Assembly (NCBI GenBank): GCA_030704615.1 | Contig: CM060732.1 | Span: forward strand, 6,322,001-6,386,000 | From: Takakia lepidozioides | Lineage: Eukaryota > Streptophyta > Takakiopsida > Takakiales > Takakiaceae | Direction: 5' to 3' | DNA length: 64,000 nt | Shown here: positions 22,141 through 34,348 of the stretch, piece by piece | Layout of the letters: each line of letters begins with the position of its first letter | How positions within the stretch are numbered: the stretch's first letter is position 1 | The notes under the pieces: model-generated | What the model was told of the DNA's origin: nothing | The model's input: the letters and a program-made list of their open reading frames with translations, nothing else | The model's database searches: none | Position numbers and translations under genes: made by a program

Positions 22141-25061
22141 AACACAGGACACACGACAAAACTCTGTGGGGCAAAACCAAAAAACTTGCAGTTTTGGTTC
22201 TTTCATGTTCGGTGCTAGTAACTTGCCAGTGAAGCAAGGTGCAGGACTTCCTTTACCTTTCCTGATGAGCGCTTTGCATTTATCTTTGGAGACTCCAACC
22301 AAGGCTGAACAACGAACCATGGAAGCAGGACCTGTCCGCTGAATCCTGAACAATGCATCGGAAAAATCTTGTGTCTCTCTCACTGGATTTCCCCATTGCA
22401 TTGGCTGAGGAGGGATAGCAACATGTGGATTTGTCTCACAGAAAGTCGAAGAACCAGGAATGTCATGATTTGATTTGGAGCTGACAAACCTAGATGGCTG
22501 GTGTGGACTGGGCATCCCAGTGGCGCGCACTGGAACGGTCTTTACATTCATATCACACCTCCAAGATTTGTTTGGCCCACCATGCTCATCGCCTAACTTG
22601 TGTTTGACTGGAACAGTGCGATTGTCTCCCTCCAATTGAACCCCTCTTGTGTGCATGGGTGTTCCAGCTACTATGCCACGTACAACCTTACCCATTTTTG
22701 CTGGGCTATTAGATCTAGCTGCTTGACGCAACATGAGCTCCTCTTTGTCGAGCCCCGTCCCCCATGTCTTTCCTATGGTGTGCTTGTAAAATGTTGCCTG
22801 CTGCAAAAGAGCTCGTGACATGTCATGCATGGTGGCCTCATATAGATCCACCTTCATTTTTTTCCCATTGCCTGCTGTCTTCCACCAAGCAGAATGGACT
22901 GCCTCAGACAAATTAGTGGTAGGCATATCTGCATCTGCCTCCACATCCATGTCCTCTCTCATCCATTGGCCCCACATTCGATATCTGTAGTGCCACCATG
23001 CAAGCCATGAATCCAGTTTTGGCAAACTCTTTTCTGTGCATGCTCCTGAAGAGAGCCACCAAGCCCGAATTGCAATGTATGTGGTTGTAGCATCCTCCAA
23101 GGTAGCACTATCTTTCCATTCATAACAGAGCTGAGTGTGCCTTTCACGGAAGTCCTCCAAGATGTAGTCGTTGGTGTGTCTTCGGAGGCTTTCAGCCCAA
23201 TGATATAAACATGTTCTTTCTTTACCTTCCATTGGGACATTGGGATCAGATCCATAAACTCTTCGAACAGCAGCCCAATTCGCTCCTGCTGCATCCGCCA
23301 TGAAGCCAACAAAATTTGGTTTGTTCAAGCCAGCAAGTTTTGCTTGTTCATTGATCATCTCCCAGAATAACACTTGAGCATCTGCATCCTCTATTTTCAT
23401 ATCGCAAATGGCAATGGTCATCATTCGCTTGACATATGGTTCATAGACATGACACGCAAGAGTTGTCCAATCCTTGATGCGTTTGACATGGTCAAATACT
23501 ACCCAACTTGTGCGTAGATCCCCCTCACTCATGCGACGCACAAGATCAACACCACTCCCGGGACCAGCAACATACATCTTGAAAACATGGGGGAGATGAG
23601 AAGTATGTTGGCCTGGAAGGAGATTGTTGTGAATGAAATGGTATGTACTCAGACGCTTCAATTCCAATATGGACATGATGGAATTGACACGTGCAGATGC
23701 GACCTTGTTTTTCACATTGGGGCTACAAACATGGGCAAACTCTTCAAGAATGTCTTCCAAAGCCTCTCCCTCAAGACGCACTGTCTCTGTGCCATCAGCC
23801 ACAAGAACTCGATCAATCAAGAGCTTCTGGGCCATTGACAAGGAAATAGCTCCCGGGGTCGACCATGGCTTCATCTTAACATGCTCTTGAATCATGCTTG
23901 ATGCATTTTCCGCAGCCTCTCTATTCTCGCCCTTGGTACATGGATGGTTATGAAACCCAACGTGAACTGCAACACGTGTATATGTTGGAAGGGAACTTGT
24001 GACATAGTACATTCTTGCCCCATAATGCGCCTCACAGAAAGGTCTTTCTTTGCAGAAACTTTACTTGAACTGGTTGAATGGAACTTGGGCTCCTACAATG
24101 AACACCTTGTCTGCATTGTCTTCCCAATAGCGGGCATTCCGTTCTCCTTCTTTCTTGAAGAAGGGGCAAGTGCTGCTTTGACATATGAGCTTTCCAACAC
24201 AAAGAACCTTACTACATTTTACATGATCTGGAACACCAGACATATTATAGGTATTGGTCTTGCACCAAGGATGACCATCAAACTTGCGGTCCATGCCTTG
24301 GAGGGACTGTGAACCACGGTCCGTACGTAGTTTGACCACGGGGGGGAGTTCGTGGATCACTTTTCCATCAAAAGCTCGAGGAAGACACCGAACACGATAC
24401 ACTGGAATGTGACTATAGTCCAAGGTAGAAAGCTCTCATTTTGATCCATTTCTCCGAGTAGTGGCCAAGATACTCAAAATGGACAACACACTAGAAGGAA
24501 ATGCAGATGTAGCCTCCCCTGCTAGTCGTGGAGATGAAGATAAACCCCTCGCAGATTCGCAACATCAGACATGGTGTTGTCCAATGGAGTTTTCCGAGGC
24601 TTCATGTCGTGAAGCAAGACCGTATGAGTAGATGATGAAGGTTGAGATCCACAAAATACACTCTTAGAAACCTCAACACAATCCGAATTATGAGACCCCA
24701 AGCTTGCCAAATCTGCAACCTCCTCCTTCAATTTACAACTCCCATTTGATGCAGTTTGTTTCTTCTTCCTTGCAATAGAAGTGTGTCTTTCATCACGTGA
24801 CTGTGTATAACTCGTACCTGTGACACGGTACTTGGAGAAAGTGTCTGGAAACAACTCCCATCGCTTTTGGCCGTCATTGAAAACTGGAAGCAACACTGTG
24901 GAGGCATCATCATCTCCATCATCCTCCAAAAAAATTGAACCCGAAACAAGTTTGAATCTATTGCATAACCAAGGTTCTGGGATAATGCACTTGTCTCCAT
25001 TGCAAGGATAACGAACCACTTTTGCATCAGGTGGATATGAAAGCAATGCATATTCAGACAT
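22123..25061 (-). pseudogene. MULE-like transposase, copy 2, decayed
   Basis: Three minus-strand segments (25061-24522, 24423-24061, 24012-22123) align in order with the region 1 transposase: RFKLVSGSIFLEDD, GMDRKFDGHPWCKTNTYN, HVGFHNHPCTKGENRE, FDHVKRIKDWTTLACHVYEP, CDMKIEDAD, FMADAAGANW and CLYHWAESLRRH. Unlike copy 1 it keeps a middle region (NLSEAVHSAWWKTAGNGKK). An in-frame TAA at about 24060 lies where copy 1 has the first Cys of CKFCK. The SWIM finger is missing. The C-terminus instead is Pro/Ser-rich and ends in a Cys-containing stretch (VFWFCPTEFCRVSC). The gap 24521-24424 may be an intron. Like copy 1 it lies close to an MTase-family gene, here in the same orientation. Confidence 0.75.
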
Positions 25062-25900
25062 TTGGCAATGCCTTCAAAGTTTGAGAGGAGATGCAAAATG
25101 AACGAAAACGCACATCTTGCAAGACCTTATGCAAATACATTAAATGGCTTACATTACTTCTGTGTATCATCAATCCAGAAGGTCCAAATTTTTTAAGACG
25201 TGCTCCATCCATATTACTCTCTGACAGAAACAACTAAATGGACTATCCCATATTTTTAAGACGACAGCGCCGTTGTTGAGATCTTAGAATCCAATGTATT
25301 GCCTTCTTCTTATGAGCATATGAAACATAAATGCTCTGCATGTTTCCATTTATTATACAACCAATCGTTGATTAATCGTCCAACTATGAACTGACACACT
25401 AGACGGCACAATTTATTTACAATCAAATCCCATGACATGTATGTTGATTTGTTCTTTGATTACTCATGTATGAGCAATGAGTACAAGTATTTGTGGTGAC
25501 AATTGACTCTAAAACCAATAAATTGATTAAGACACCCATAACAAAATGTTCAGTTACTTTATCACTTACTTTATATTGTCTTATGAAGGCGCCGTCACAA
25601 AGTAACATGTCAATCGTACAACCATCTTCTGAGGATCCACGTGTAACCCATGTTGTCCATTAGTGTAATTGGAAAAAATGTCTTGTTTTAAAATGTGTTT
25701 GAAAAAAACCTAGACAAATAGAATTAAATTTTTTAGGCTTGAGTCAAAATAATTTGCAGATTTGAGTCGACGATTGACATGATGGAGCAATTGGTTTCAA
25801 AAAGCACTAACGCCAAAGTGTATAAAAAAAAGTTCACATTTCAGATTTGGCCAATTTGGGTCTTCGCCCTCGCCCCGCTTTCCCCCCGCTCTCCTTGGCG
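25062..25900. other. No gene seen
   Basis: AT-rich sequence upstream of transposase copy 2. It should contain that gene's promoter if it was ever expressed from here. No repeat or open frame of note. Confidence 0.4.
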
Positions 25901-25927
25901 GGCACAGGTTTGAACCCGCGACCTAGG
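25895..25927 (-). other. Isolated tRNA-like B box at the edge of the gag fragment
   Basis: The minus strand contains GGGTTCAAACCTGTGCC, a good RNA polymerase III B box, immediately next to the truncated gag fragment. No A box was found at the right distance, so this may be the stub of a SINE or chance. Confidence 0.25.
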
Positions 25928-27546
25928 TTGCCTTCTGTCCGCCATAAGCCGCTACACCTGGTTTTCCTTTAGGGGCACCGGGTGCCGTCTTGACGTGTGA
26001 GGGCCCTCCCTTTGATTTCCATGTACCATTGTCGTCGCGTGGCCTATCCCACTTCTTTTCCGGTCGGAAGGAGTCACCCTCCCGCCGGGTCTTCTTGTGG
26101 TTCAGCTCCGTACGGCCTTGTCTTTCGCCCCTAGGGACATCCAAGAAACATTCAGCCCTCTCAATTGCCTCGTTCAAAGTCTTTGGTGGCTTCTCCTTCC
26201 ATCTTCCGCCTGGCCCATGGGGCCAGTCTCGCCACAAAGTTGAAGACCATTTCTGGTTCTGCCATGTCCGCGACTTCGAGCAACAGCACATTGAAAGCCT
26301 GAACATATCCCCGAATGTCATCCATTTGCTTCAAATTCCTCTTCTTGTCCCGAGCGAGCCAGAACGCGTTGAGGGGCACAAACTGTCTCTTCATAAGTTC
26401 CTTGAACCCACTCCAGTTCAAGGTTTCCGGGTTTGGGCCTCGGTTGTGAAGGCGTTTCTGCCACCATTGTTGAGCATAGCCCCTCAAATAAGTGGGAGCC
26501 ACTTCCACCCGATCCTCGTCACTCAACTTGGCCGCCCGGAAGTACTGCTCTAGCTCCAAGAGCCAGGTATTGAGTGCCTTCCGATTTTGGACGCCCTCGA
26601 AGGTGCCGGGTTCCTTAGGCTTCACCTTAAACTTTGCCTTAGTGGAAGTGGCATTAGCCGCCTTCAACACGTCTTTCAACATCCCGCCAAACTGCGCCAA
26701 CAACCCTTCACAAAAGGCTGCTGGCATGGGAGAAATGTGTTGGTCTGTCGGAGCTCTCAGGGATTCTTTGGGCTCCGACTCCTCAGGTTCCTCGTTCTTG
26801 AGTGGCCTCGTTTTCAAAAGCATGCATCGCTTCCTCAAATGGCTGCTTCGGTGATACGTCGCCCCCATCGGGTTCACCAGGATCATCATCTTTCGGGCCG
26901 TTCCGCTTTCGCTTTGGCTTGCCCGACCCCATGATGAGGCCGATCCCAAGGATGATCGCCTACTGAACTCTGAGCTCTGATACCAAGTGTCGCGCACCTC
27001 ACTTCGGTAAGCTCCCCTTCAAGTCATAGTTACTCGCTTTGATGCGCGCGCCTAACTCCCAACCTGGCCGCCGGGCCAACTCGGAGCTTCGGCTGCTCAC
27101 CGAGACATAACGGTCCCCCTTTCTTCCCCCAACAAACCCTCCACCAATTTGGGACTAGTGGAAATTCCCTTTGGTGGATGGCAGTCCGGAATAGCTCCCC
27201 ACTCCTTGGTCGCTTTCTGGCTCGCCTACTTACTCACTAGTTTTTGGTCACCAACGAGCTTGCACCATTCTCGGGGTTACTACTCCCTATATATACTTCT
27301 GTGACTGTCCGCGGGGGTTTCACAAACAACCATGCCATTTTATGGCGAACCACCACGAAGACCCTCGATTCCCGGTGATGAATCGCGGTGAGTCTTGGCC
27401 CACCCACCACGGCCCCATTGAACCGTGGTGAGTCCCAAGACTCCCCACGACTCCCACCACAAGGTCTTCGCCCCATCGTGAGTCCTATGCCACCCCCACT
27501 AAGTCCCACTAAGCTACCACCACCCCTTGTGGAGCCACCCCCACCG
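25928..27546 (-). mobile_element. Chromovirus fragment: partial LTR, primer binding site, gag
   Basis: Sequence from 25928 to 26640 matches the gag of the full chromovirus at 59018-59739, and 26990-27546 matches its LTR (starts TGTCGCGCACCTCAC). The minus strand between them reads CTTGGTATCAGAGCTCAGAG, a classic initiator-methionine tRNA primer binding site next to the LTR end. Gag (26997-25923) has [34 protein letters not shown] and the basic [16 protein letters not shown] block, with a frame slip near 26210. The fragment stops before the zinc knuckle on one side and inside the LTR on the other. Confidence 0.88.
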
Positions 27547-28065
27547 GAGGTAGCCTATACTATATGCGCACACAAATGCATGTATATGGAGGAATGTATG
27601 CATGCATACAAATTTTAGATATGCATAGGAACAATTTTATATGCACAACACTTAAATAAGGGTACCCAAAAAACAAAAAAAATTGTGATTCATCTAATCT
27701 TAGGGTCCATAGTCAAAATATCAAAGGATGGAGTAAGAATATTCTATATAGAATAATCTGTATTCATTGTATTATTACTCCACATGGGTGAGTGTAGGAA
27801 TGGGAGAGGAACATGTTGCTTTTGTGGCTTTCCAACATGAGAAAAAATGTCGAAAAATTAAAAAGTGACGAGGCACGGCTCCTTGTTAGATACAAATGGT
27901 GAAGGTACGGGCTCTTCCAATGGTGGGAGTCTAGTTTGAAGTTCAGAATGGAGCAATGCTCAAGGAATGCTAGGGAGCTTGACAATGTGATGGAGATGGT
28001 CCGCCTCCGCATTTGGGTAGTAAATGGCAATGGCCCGCAACGGAATTCAATTTTACAAAAACTAC
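27547..28065. other. No gene seen
   Basis: AT-rich spacer without recognisable coding sequence. The last part may belong to the SINE that follows on the minus strand. Confidence 0.35.
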
Positions 28066-28069
28066 TATT

Positions 28070-28132
28070 GATTGGTAATCGAACTCGCAATCTCATAACT
28101 TAAAAAACATAATCCTTACCAAACCACCACCC
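28070..28132 (-). mobile_element. tRNA-derived SINE head, copy 1
   Basis: On the minus strand an A-box-like TGGTTTGGTAAGG (28126-28114) is followed about 27 bp later by a B-box-like GAGTTCGATTA (28086-28076). This is the layout of a tRNA-derived polymerase III promoter. The cloverleaf is not complete, so it is a SINE rather than a tRNA gene. The 3' body and tail were not delimited. Confidence 0.5.
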
Positions 28133-28208
28133 ATTTAATCTTGTTACATAGGTTTTGCAGTATCTATACATCTATCTTCTGAAACATTTTTATTTTACAA
28201 AAGCATAA

Positions 28209-28280
28209 TGTCCACCAGAGATGGAACCCACAACCTATCGGGTATCAAGCCTAGTTCATACCACTAAACTACCCATTCAG
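28209..28280 (-). mobile_element. tRNA-derived SINE head, copy 2
   Basis: The minus strand reads GGGTAGTTTAGTGGTATGAA (A box TAGTTTAGTGG) and, about 33 bp on, GTGGGTTCCATCTCTGG (B box GGTTCCATCTC). The order and distance fit a tRNA-derived SINE. It is the better of the two adjacent copies. Confidence 0.6.
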
Positions 28281-28644
28281 ACTTGAAACATTAATGAAAT
28301 GAAACACTAATGAGATAAAGATAGTCACCCTGTGTGTACATAACTTGCCACAATACTCATAAGGGTTGATCTTACTAATATGATGAAATTTGATAGTGCT
28401 GAAGTGCATGTCAAACTTGCATTCCGGTAAAGGGATCTATGAAATGCAGTAGAGATCTATGTGCAAAGTATTACATAGATAAATCAAATGACAGGAAGAT
28501 AACATGAAATCTGATTTCAACAATGAGTCATTTGCCCCATTTGTTTTACCTTACACTAGAGAGAAAGACATGTATCATAAAAAAATAACCAAAAATTCGG
28601 ACTGACAATGAGGACAATGTATTGTATATGTAATTTCTAATTAC

Positions 28645-31600
28645 CTACATAACATCATCAGCTGATATTTCATCATCCGTGTCATAAGCCTGTGATTCAG
28701 AGGCATACACATCCATGAAAGCCTCAACTCTACGCAACCTATCCACGGATTGTCCAGCAATAGCTGCTCTTCGGTCAAACAACAGATCATTGGAAAGACC
28801 TACATCACGTTGCTGATGTATTGAATGCAAAGCTTGGGACTCGGCATACGAAGGTAGATAAAACGATGAAAGAGGACTTTGGGGTAGACTGATGGTCCGC
28901 ACAATCCCATCACTGCATCACACATACATATATACTTATGTTAACAAATCAAATGGGAATGGTTTGCTTTGCAAATAATATAGAGATTGCAACAAAGGGA
29001 ATGGAGGCGAGACATACTCACTAGGAAGTACTGCCGAGATGAAGACCAAGCTTGCGCGCCACCTTGGGAGCGGGGGGTTCCAACAAACTCACAGGACGTT
29101 GAATGGTTGGAGTTACCACAGATGAAACCAAAACAGGTTGAGTATTTTGAAGTGCAGAGAGACGTGCTGCATACAACGTCTGGTCCCCCTCAAGACCAAA
29201 TACGTGACGTCCAGACTCGCGGGCAGCAATAAATGTAGAACCTGCAAGAAAAAAACATGCAATGGTGATATTATATCGGATAACAGTTAATGATCATGAA
29301 TCAACTCTGAAGATTTTAATTACAAAATGGAGACCAATGCAAACTTGTGCCAGCTGTGAGATCCAAAATGCGGGAGCCGGGAGGTGAGCATGTCTCCAAC
29401 AACACTTGCATGAAGGCGGGACTACGGTCTCGTGCACCCCTCCAAGCTTGTTGAGGAGTTTGCATGGATAGTGCAACATCTGGAATGTGGTTATAGATGG
29501 CATCCAACTCAACAGGGTCTGCAAGGGGGTCCACAACTTTGCCAGATTCACGCAATTTGAATAGTCCTCCTTGCTTGGTGAGGACATGGGCGTGGAAGAA
29601 CATGGTCTGTTAGACGTGCCATTTCCACAAAACCAGTGCACTCGGATGGTTTAATAATATGTATGAGAGTAGGAAGATGAAACATCAAACAATGAGATCT
29701 TGATAATATGGAAATAGAGCTGCCCCTGGAGTAAGAAAAGAGCTCCAATGCAAAGGAATCATCGGAGCCCTGCAAGAACACCAAGCATCCATTGTCATCC
29801 AATAGGTCATTAGCAATGGAGAATGCATACTCCCAATACCGTTTATCAAAAGCATTCCACGGAGGAACCTGTACACCATCCAAACAGCCCTGTATAGGCA
29901 TTCCTGTCGGGCAGTCCACGATGATCATGTCCACAGCCACAGGCACATTTTTTCCATCCACAATACTAGACCAAGTTCCTGGCAACTGCAAACAACATAC
30001 AGAAAATGTAGGAGTCAATAGCCGGATGATGATGATGTAAAAACATCGAAGAATTCCTTACATTAAAATTTGTTTGTTGGGGGAAACTCACATGTTTGAA
30101 GAACTCCATGAGCTCTTTCAAGGTCAAATCAGGAGATGTACTTGAGGCCTCCACCATATCAATGAAATGAGTAGCCATGATCTTCATGCGATACATGCTA
30201 GGGCACCACCGGAAAATGGACAATGAACTGTAAGGATGTTCACCTGCCTTGGCTTGTTTCCTCGAGTAGTAGGTGCAGGAACTACAACCAACTGATTTGA
30301 AGGATGTGAAGAACTACCAATAGGACCAACAATAGAAGCCACCTGCATTGCGGGGCCACACCGCATTGATATCTGCACCTTTCTTTTTCGTGATTTGCGC
30401 TTTGGTACACACAAAACCCAGGGACCACTTGGGCTACAGCGTCAGCGGAGGGTGGAGCAATATGTTCTGCATGCTCCAGATCAAGAATAGGACGTCAATG
30501 GAGATAACCCCTTCATCACATCTGACTGACGGCGAAAACATTCCGTATGAAGTTCCAGGCTGCAGAGGGGAGAGGACACAGGGGGAGATAAAAGACACAC
30601 CCCACCCCACCACCCCCACACAACCCCCCCACCCCCCCACCCCCCCCCCCCCCCCACCCCACCCCACCACCACCCCACCCCCCAACCACCCAAACACCCC
30701 CCCCCAACCCCACCCCCCACCCCCCCCCCGCAACCCCACCACACACACCCCCCCCACCCACCCCCAACCACCAACCACCACACCCCACCCCCCCCCCCCC
30801 CCCCCCCTTCCGGTGTTCCACACCCCAATCTTCCTCAGCAGGTGTGTACATGGAAGCTGGTGAGCACCAAACTTCCAGGCCATCAGAAACTTGGGCTCAG
30901 CCTTAAGTCGACCACTCGGCACAAGCACAAATCTACATGTACCTAAAATACAACACATTCAAAGTTATTGTTGGAGACAAATATTATGCAACATGTTCAA
31001 CAATTGAACAAGCACATTAAGAACATGTATATCCCAATGTACTAGAAAAAACTCGAAGCATAGACATTTTGACTTAAAAGGTGTATACCATGTCCATGTT
31101 ACAATGCAATGGAAAGATTGTACCTGAATAAAATCCGTCTCACCACTTCTCCCCCCTGTTTGTTGCCCAATCATTGACTCTGAATGGCCCCTTGGCAATG
31201 GAACTCTCTCTGAAACACTCATTGAAATGAGTAATCTTCCATGTATCCATGTTGTCTCCCAGACTCTCACTCTCTACTTCCTCCAAGGCAACATGAATTG
31301 GCCAAGCTGAGGGGTACAAGCAAATGAGCCAAGGCAACCTTGCGGAAACTGCCAGAAAATACAGTCAGTTAAATAACTATGTTAATGTGTTATCAACAAA
31401 ATGAATCAATTGATTGAGAAGATGAGATTGTATATGTACTGCCACAAAAAAGTCCTTCTATTTAGCCAAGGATCAAGTGTTGGCCACTGATAGGCCCGGG
31501 TGGAAAAAAATTACGGTCGTGAAGTTGTTTGGTCTCCATTCGTATATGCAGCCATTCCACCTTTTCTTCTGGATCCACCAGGCTTTTGTAGCAAATGTTC

Positions 31601-32260
31601 ACCATTTTCTCTTGGGTCATTTCCTTGATCCGCCTTTACATGTGACCAATGCAGTAAGTTCTTGGAGAAACCCCTCTCCACAGGGTTGGATCAGCAATAG
31701 GAAGCAACTTCACACAAGTTGACTCTTGGGCTTGCTCCCTTGCTTTCAATCTAGCCTGTCTCATTGTATCTTCAAGGCCCTCCTGACTCTTTGGCCCCTC
31801 AACACAAGTTTGTAAGCTTCCCCGCCATGGTGGGCCCTCCACAATATCATGCTGCCAAAGAACCAAAACAGTTCATAACTGAAGCAGAGGTGGAATCTGG
31901 TCTATGGAATGACAAAGAATGAAACTTGGTTAAGATATGATGTTACCTTGTACAAAATCTCTGTCATTGCATGGACTGTCAGGTTATACCAAGTCTTTCC
32001 TTGCTTTCTTGGTGCATTCGTCATATGCTCTTTCCTCAATACATTCTTCCATTCAGCGACAGGGTAAGGCCAATAATATTGACCTTGCAACCAAGTGCAC
32101 AAATTGGGATGTAACATGTGCCCTCTCTGTTCCCTCTCTGTTTTACTCCATCCATGATGGACCTGAGGGAACCACGATTTTCAATGTCCGCATTGAGCAC
32201 CCAACTTGTCACACAGACATGTCTTTGACAAGTTGGCCCCATGAACTTCATTGATATAGG
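28645..32260 (-). pseudogene. MTase-family gene, copy 2, without its ParB exon
   Basis: Minus-strand exons align in order with the region 1 gene. About 32260-31947 (YPVAEWKNVLRKEHM, KTWYNLTVHAMTEILYK, matching the WYSLTREAFLEYMYA exon). 31849-31495 (EMTQEKMVNICYKSLVDPEE, matching EMQQEKLHRLAISMVDPQ). 31340-31140. 30960-30840 (VLVPSGRLKAEPKFLMAWKF). About 29990-29680 (DMIIVDCPTGMPIQG, WNAFDKRYWEYAFSIANDLL). 29603-29345 (WRGARDRSPAFMQVLLE, RILDLTAGT). 29241-29022 (STFIAARESGRHVFGLEGD). The last exon is 28912-28645. The final exons show MTase motif I and the following acidic strand better than copy 1. A TAA near 31632 and a frame change near 30400 interrupt it. The ParB exon should lie upstream of 32260, where a gag/LTR fragment now sits. 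Confidence 0.7.
30597..30807. repeat. C-rich low-complexity tract inside MTase copy 2
   Basis: About 210 bp of CCCCACC-type sequence, with C runs of up to about 20, on the plus strand. The minus (sense) strand is G-rich and would read as poly-Gly/Trp if translated. It lies between coding pieces at 30840 and 30590. It is able to form G-quadruplexes (minus) or i-motifs (plus). Confidence 0.95.
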
Positions 32261-32269
32261 GATACCATG

Positions 32270-34348
32270 CTTGAAGCCTACATCTGCTGTTGCTGCTGAT
32301 CGGGTGTCTGTGCACCATCTGCTGTTGCGGCGCCATATGTCTCCCCTCCTCTGATTGTGTGGCCTCTGTGTGTGTGCTTCCTGTGCTTCGGTGTTGCCAT
32401 GCTAATTTTCCATGGGCTTGCTTCGTTGGTGTGTGGTTGTTCCCTCCTTCTGGCTGTTGATTCTCCCATCTCTCTATATTGGGAATCAGCCGTCGAGTTG
32501 ATGATGTCTCTTCTGCGGCACTTGTGGTTGCTTCGTGATCCGGGATCTCTTTGCAAGTCCGCCCTCTTCTTCTTCCTGACATGCTGCTGTCTCACTTCCT
32601 TCTTCCTCCATTGTGTCTACCCGTTGCATGATTCCCAACGTCGCTTGCTCTTCGGCCGTTAGGTGTACAGTGTGTCGAATCATCGGGGGAGTAACAATGG
32701 AGTTGCCATGGAACAGTCGCTTCCTTCTTCTTCTTTGTCAACCTGGTCAGTTCTGAGTTAACTTCTTCAATAAGAAGCTTGCCCAATTCACGATTGGCCC
32801 ATTGAAGCAAATCAACACTTGGTCGATTAGCTCCTTGGTACAGTAGCTATGGTTTTGCCTGAGGCAAAGCAATGTGCTAAGTACTGGGGCTATCTTCCTG
32901 AAGCATGGTTTTTGTGTGGCTACATGTATAGCCTTGTCTGCTTGGTTGAGATTCTCAAACAAAATTGACAAGCAAACCTTGGAGGTTTGCCGGTGTGCGG
33001 GGTGGTACGTCTGGACTGGGAAGGTGAAATACTTCGCCAAGGTACTTCTCTGTCAACAAGATTTGTGTGTCGTGAATTTGTGCTCCGATGCTGGTGTTGT
33101 AATTCTCCAAGACTCCCTGCCTGTAGCTCGTCGTGCTTCAGGTTCCAGTCCAGCGTGGTGATGAAGTATCGCAGGCCAAGACTGTCCAACGTCTCCTGTG
33201 TCTCTGTGTCCTGCTCAATCTTCCGCGACGCTGGGCTGATTTTGAAATTGACTTGCCATTTCTCTTAGTCTCGCGGTTGCTGTAAGGAATTGGAGCACCA
33301 ATTCTTGTATCACAAGAAGTATGAAAGCACACTAGAAGTTGTGTATACAACAATTTCCAGTTTGCGGAAGAGAAGGTGAGGAGTTCGCTCCTGGGTTGCC
33401 TAGGTTTAAAGCGTGGTTAGCTTTAATTGCTGGGCCCAAGCTTACCAAGAAGCATTAGCCTCAGGTATCAGTTTTGAGAAAAACTTCATCCCTTTTGTGC
33501 TTGATTTTCTTCTGTTGGTTTTTTCTTCGTGTTTTGTTTTTTTAAAAACTGATGGTCATTGATGATTGTCCAGTTTCGGTCAATTTATGTTCATCCCTCT
33601 GAGCTGTGTTCATCCACTTTGGTATGTGGTCCGTTTTTAGATGGGTGGCGTTGGCGCAGTACTTGCAGCTTGGTTCAGCTCTGTCTTGTTTAGCTTTTTC
33701 TTTAATTTCCTCATTCATTCCCACATCATATGTAGAATTTCTTTTCAGTACCCTTTAAAACAGTCTTGGTATGTCAGTAATGAAAATTTATAGTGTCTCT
33801 ATCCTTTCTTCAAAGACTCATCCCTATCTTTGCAAGAATCCGTATTACAACTTAATTTTCCTTTTTACTGATTGATCACCAAACTTTTTAATGGGCACAA
33901 TAATTACCATCTGTCTTTTTCAGTGTATCTGACTTGCAATAAGTTTTGGGTACCAGTACTCCCTGCTTCTATGATCGTGTGACAATATTCATAATTTGAA
34001 CATCCTTCTCTAAAAATATAACTAGTGTAACAAACTTTTCTGATTGGGATTAGAGTAATCAATAGAGCTAGACGAGACAACCACTCTTCACTTCTAATCC
34101 TACATTCCCAAGTGCTCGTGTAATACTGATCACTCATCCCTTCAATCCCCATTTGTCATCTTCTTTCAAGACTGACAGAAAGATTTTCTGTTGTATTGCT
34201 CTTGGTAAACCATGAAAATTTTCAGGAATGTTTTCCATTCCTTTGCTTCTGTTGACTCGTTCTGTCTGATTTCAAGAAATCACTGAGTAACCATCCTTCT
34301 TTGAGTACTTGAACTCAACATACCGTTAGTCCCCAGTATGGTCGCCAA
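32270..34348 (-). pseudogene. 5' part of a gag-only LTR element (copy C)
   Basis: Starting from the LTR at 34349, the minus strand has TTTGGCGACCATACTGGGGA (a primer-binding-site type sequence), about 1 kb of leader, and then coding related to copy B: FRKIAPVLSTLLCLRQNHSY matches the LNVLLAMKQNQQYL block, and IRHTVHLTAEEQATLGIMQR with the acidic stretch after it matches the IAQIILD...DMGVFEAATTAIEE stretch. Frames shift between 33040, 32810 and 32683. The fragment ends near 32270 against the MTase copy 2 exon. Confidence 0.6.

Noticed and set aside
25895-25927. tRNA gene
   Set aside because: Only a B box is present and no cloverleaf can be drawn.
28209-28280. Functional tRNA gene
   Set aside because: A and B boxes are present but acceptor and anticodon stems do not pair; SINE head preferred.
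30481-30958. Long Gly/Trp-rich open frames on the minus strand
   Set aside because: They are produced by the homopolymeric C tract, have no start context and no motif.
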